From Ruminococcus sp. (GTDB lineage: Bacteria > Bacillota > Clostridia > Oscillospirales > Ruminococcaceae), in the NCBI GenBank assembly GCA_021199305.1, contig JAJQIH010000022.1:1-63769 (forward strand): a stretch of 63,769 nt of DNA. The letters run 5' to 3'. Below, piece by piece: positions 62,307 to 63,769 of the stretch. A program made the translations under genes and the position numbers. The notes below the pieces were generated by a model. That model was not told the origin of the DNA. It made no database searches and saw only the letters and a list, made by a program, of their open reading frames with translations. Positions within the stretch are counted from its first letter, which is position 1. Each line of letters begins with the position of its first letter.

Positions 62307-62342
62307 CCACTCTCTTTATTGGAAAAGAGGGTGGATTTTTTT
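62307..62342 (+). terminator. intrinsic terminator after the SPFH operon
   Basis: CCACTCTCTTT pairs with AAAGAGGGTGG (one mismatch-like A-C/G-T position) and is followed by a seven-T run. Confidence 0.9.
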
Positions 62343-62518
62343 GTTAGCTTTTACGCATGGCGATAAAACCAATCACAATATTAGCAGAACTTAAAAATCG
62401 AAAACGAAGATTTTACAAATCAAGATGATAATATTAGCTAAATTTGTTAAACTTGCACAAACATAGCATTTCTGTTTTGTGCATTTCGCCAAAATTCATT
62501 TAATCTTGTAAAAAACGC
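62343..62518. other. AT-rich intergenic region with imperfect inverted repeat
   Basis: No gene is seen. TGCACAAACA-type sequence (62455-62464) is nearly complementary to TGTTTTGTGCA (62473-62483), which might be an operator for the gene starting at 62603. AATATTAGC occurs twice in this stretch. Confidence 0.35.
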
Positions 62519-62547
62519 TTTAAACATTCAGAAAAGTGTGCTATACT
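62519..62547 (+). promoter_or_regulatory. putative promoter of the ABC permease gene
   Basis: TTTAAA (62519-62524) and TATACT (62542-62547) are separated by 17 bases ending in TGTGC. The -35 box is weak. Confidence 0.5.
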
Positions 62548-62602
62548 GAAATTAGAAAAGCATACTACATAATTTTTGAGGTCGTAGAAAGAGGGGTATA
62601 TT

Positions 62603-63769
62603 ATGAAATACGTACTTAAAAATTTAAAGCAGTTCGCTACGAAGAATAAGCTTGTTTTCACCCTCTTTATTGTGTGCCAGGTTGCGTCTATCCTGATAAT
62701 GTTGCTTTCTTATGGTGTATATTTGACATATAAGGAAAATATAGACAGAGAGTACATATCGACTTCGGGTTTGTATGGCGACGGCTTTTTTGGAGACAAA
62801 GACGAAAAATATAGCGAGAACGACTACAGGTATATGATGTATACTATATATTTAGATACTGAGAACTACACGATAACTTTAGGCGAGATCAGACCAATGT
62901 TTTACGAGTTGACTGACTACTTTGATAAAAAGCTAGATTATGTAGAAATGTCGTTCTTGACAGAACCAATGACACAGGACGATATAGATTATTATAATGA
63001 GCTTAACGGCACAGGAACCTTTCCACTTTATATAATGACAATGCTTGCAAAGCACGACGGGGAGTATACTTTTGGAAAAACTTCACTCTTAACGCTTTAC
63101 ACACAGCAGGAACGAGGATATATTGGCAGATTCTTTACTGATGAGGAAGTTCAAAATGGAGATGCAGTTTGTATTGCAAATGTTGAAAGGATGAAAAACC
63201 AACAAGTAGAAACTGCAAAAGTATCTTTGAGGGAAGACAGTGAAGATGCTTATGTAACAATATGTGGCAGGGAATATAAGGTTATCGGTCAAGGTACAAA
63301 TGGTTTGATAGGTGGTATATATATTCCGTTTGAAAATTCGCCCGATGAATTGTTTGTCGATTATGCTATGTTTGTTAAATTCAACGAGCCGCTCACGGTC
63401 GAAGAAAACAACAAATACGTTTCCATTATGAACAAGTACCTCGGCGATATGCTGGTAAACGACTTAGACGTAGCCGTCGTAAACGTCGATAAGCAGACCT
63501 TTTACAACACGAATATCTGGTTATCGGTGATAATTGCCTTCGCTGCGGCTATAAACTTAGCGGTTCTCTACAGATATGTCCTGACAACCCGCAGAAAAAC
63601 GCTTGCAATTTTCAGATTGACAGGAGCTACAAAGAACAAAATCAGACGAATTTATATAACGGAAACGCTCGGAATATCTGTTGTAATTTTTGCAATTTGT
63701 GCAGTTATTTTAAATTTCGCCGTTCTGCCGTTGCTTACAAAGTATTATCCGTACTGCGCCGAGGTGTAT
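62603..63769 (+). CDS. FtsX-like ABC transporter permease, cut by window end
   Basis: The reading frame is open for 389 codons from the ATG at 62603 to the last base, so the C-terminus is missing. It begins MKYVLKNLKQFATKNKLVFT with a membrane helix (about 15-45). An extracytoplasmic domain of about 260 residues follows, then helices beginning IWLSVIIAFAAAINLAVLYR and a basic coupling loop (TTRRKTLAIFRLTGATKNKI) typical of FtsX/MacB permeases. Relatives export peptides or lipoproteins or resist antimicrobial peptides together with an ATPase, presumably encoded downstream. The ribosome site is AGAGGGG at 62590-62596. Confidence 0.85.
   Translation, partial: MKYVLKNLKQFATKNKLVFTLFIVCQVASILIMLLSYGVYLTYKENIDREYISTSGLYGDGFFGDKDEKYSENDYRYMMYTIYLDTENYTITLGEIRPMFYELTDYFDKKLDYVEMSFLTEPMTQDDIDYYNELNGTGTFPLYIMTMLAKHDGEYTFGKTSLLTLYTQQERGYIGRFFTDEEVQNGDAVCIANVERMKNQQVETAKVSLREDSEDAYVTICGREYKVIGQGTNGLIGGIYIPFENSPDELFVDYAMFVKFNEPLTVEENNKYVSIMNKYLGDMLVNDLDVAVVNVDKQTFYNTNIWLSVIIAFAAAINLAVLYRYVLTTRRKTLAIFRLTGATKNKIRRIYITETLGISVVIFAICAVILNFAVLPLLTKYYPYCAEVY

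Overview
The window looks like chromosome from a low-to-moderate GC anaerobic Bacillota of the Oscillospiraceae, most likely a Ruminococcus-type gut fibre degrader. Three things support this. There is a dockerin-bearing GH5 glucanase with two Ca-binding repeats. There is an intact Clostridia/Bacillus housekeeping gene order (yicC-remA-gmk-rpoZ-priA-def-fmt-yugP-rsmB-rlmN-stp-prkC-rsgA-thiN-spoVM). Promoters are Gram-positive sigma-A type with 17-base spacers, and Shine-Dalgarno sites are strong. The genus is inferred from protein style, not proven. No tRNA, rRNA, transposase, phage or CRISPR was found.

Layout. (1) 119-2950: an AT-rich accessory set with two SHOCT-domain membrane proteins around a lipoprotein. 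(2) 3039-8627: a promoter and cobalamin riboswitch, then a sortase-type anchored protein with an alpha/alpha-barrel, a lipoprotein ending in a transcobalamin-like (DUF4430) domain, and ECF transporter T, A-A' and S genes. Read together this is a vitamin B12 capture and import operon, resembling a two-piece surface version of animal intrinsic factor/transcobalamin. (3) 8821-13005: a secreted multidomain GH5 enzyme with a dockerin. (4) 13147-18610: typA, a lipoprotein cyclophilin and a very large type IV prepilin-like protein. (5) 18735-21777, minus strand: gap and uvrC. (6) 22002-31841: an ArsB/NhaD-type permease, a cytidylate-kinase-like protein, fhs-tsaE-tsaB-proB-proA, and secA. (7) 31952-41177: a cytosolic GH13 enzyme, two LCP cell-wall ligases, a CarD-type regulator and nadA (both minus strand), an unknown protein, a HAD phosphatase and a PspC protein. 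Between 37897 and 38521 lies a striking CTAG-rich repeat region. (8) 41299-57478: glmS, a HAD phosphatase, then the long housekeeping operon ending in a 27-residue spoVM that is easily overlooked. (9) 57650-62287: a GH26 enzyme without signal peptide, and a membrane-stress-like operon (zinc-ribbon membrane protein, Tim44-like protein, SPFH protein) resembling Bacillus ydjGHI. (10) 62603-63769: the start of an FtsX-like ABC permease cut by the window end.

Functionally the window joins polysaccharide use (GH5, GH26, GH13), envelope construction and sensing (LCP proteins, GlmS, PASTA kinase/phosphatase, SecA, SPFH operon), vitamin B12 uptake under riboswitch control, and core translation and replication functions. 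The most promising less-described items are the B12 surface-capture/ECF operon (with an apparent ACG start for its T component), the CTAG-rich repeat island, the giant prepilin, and the ydjGHI-like operon without pspA.
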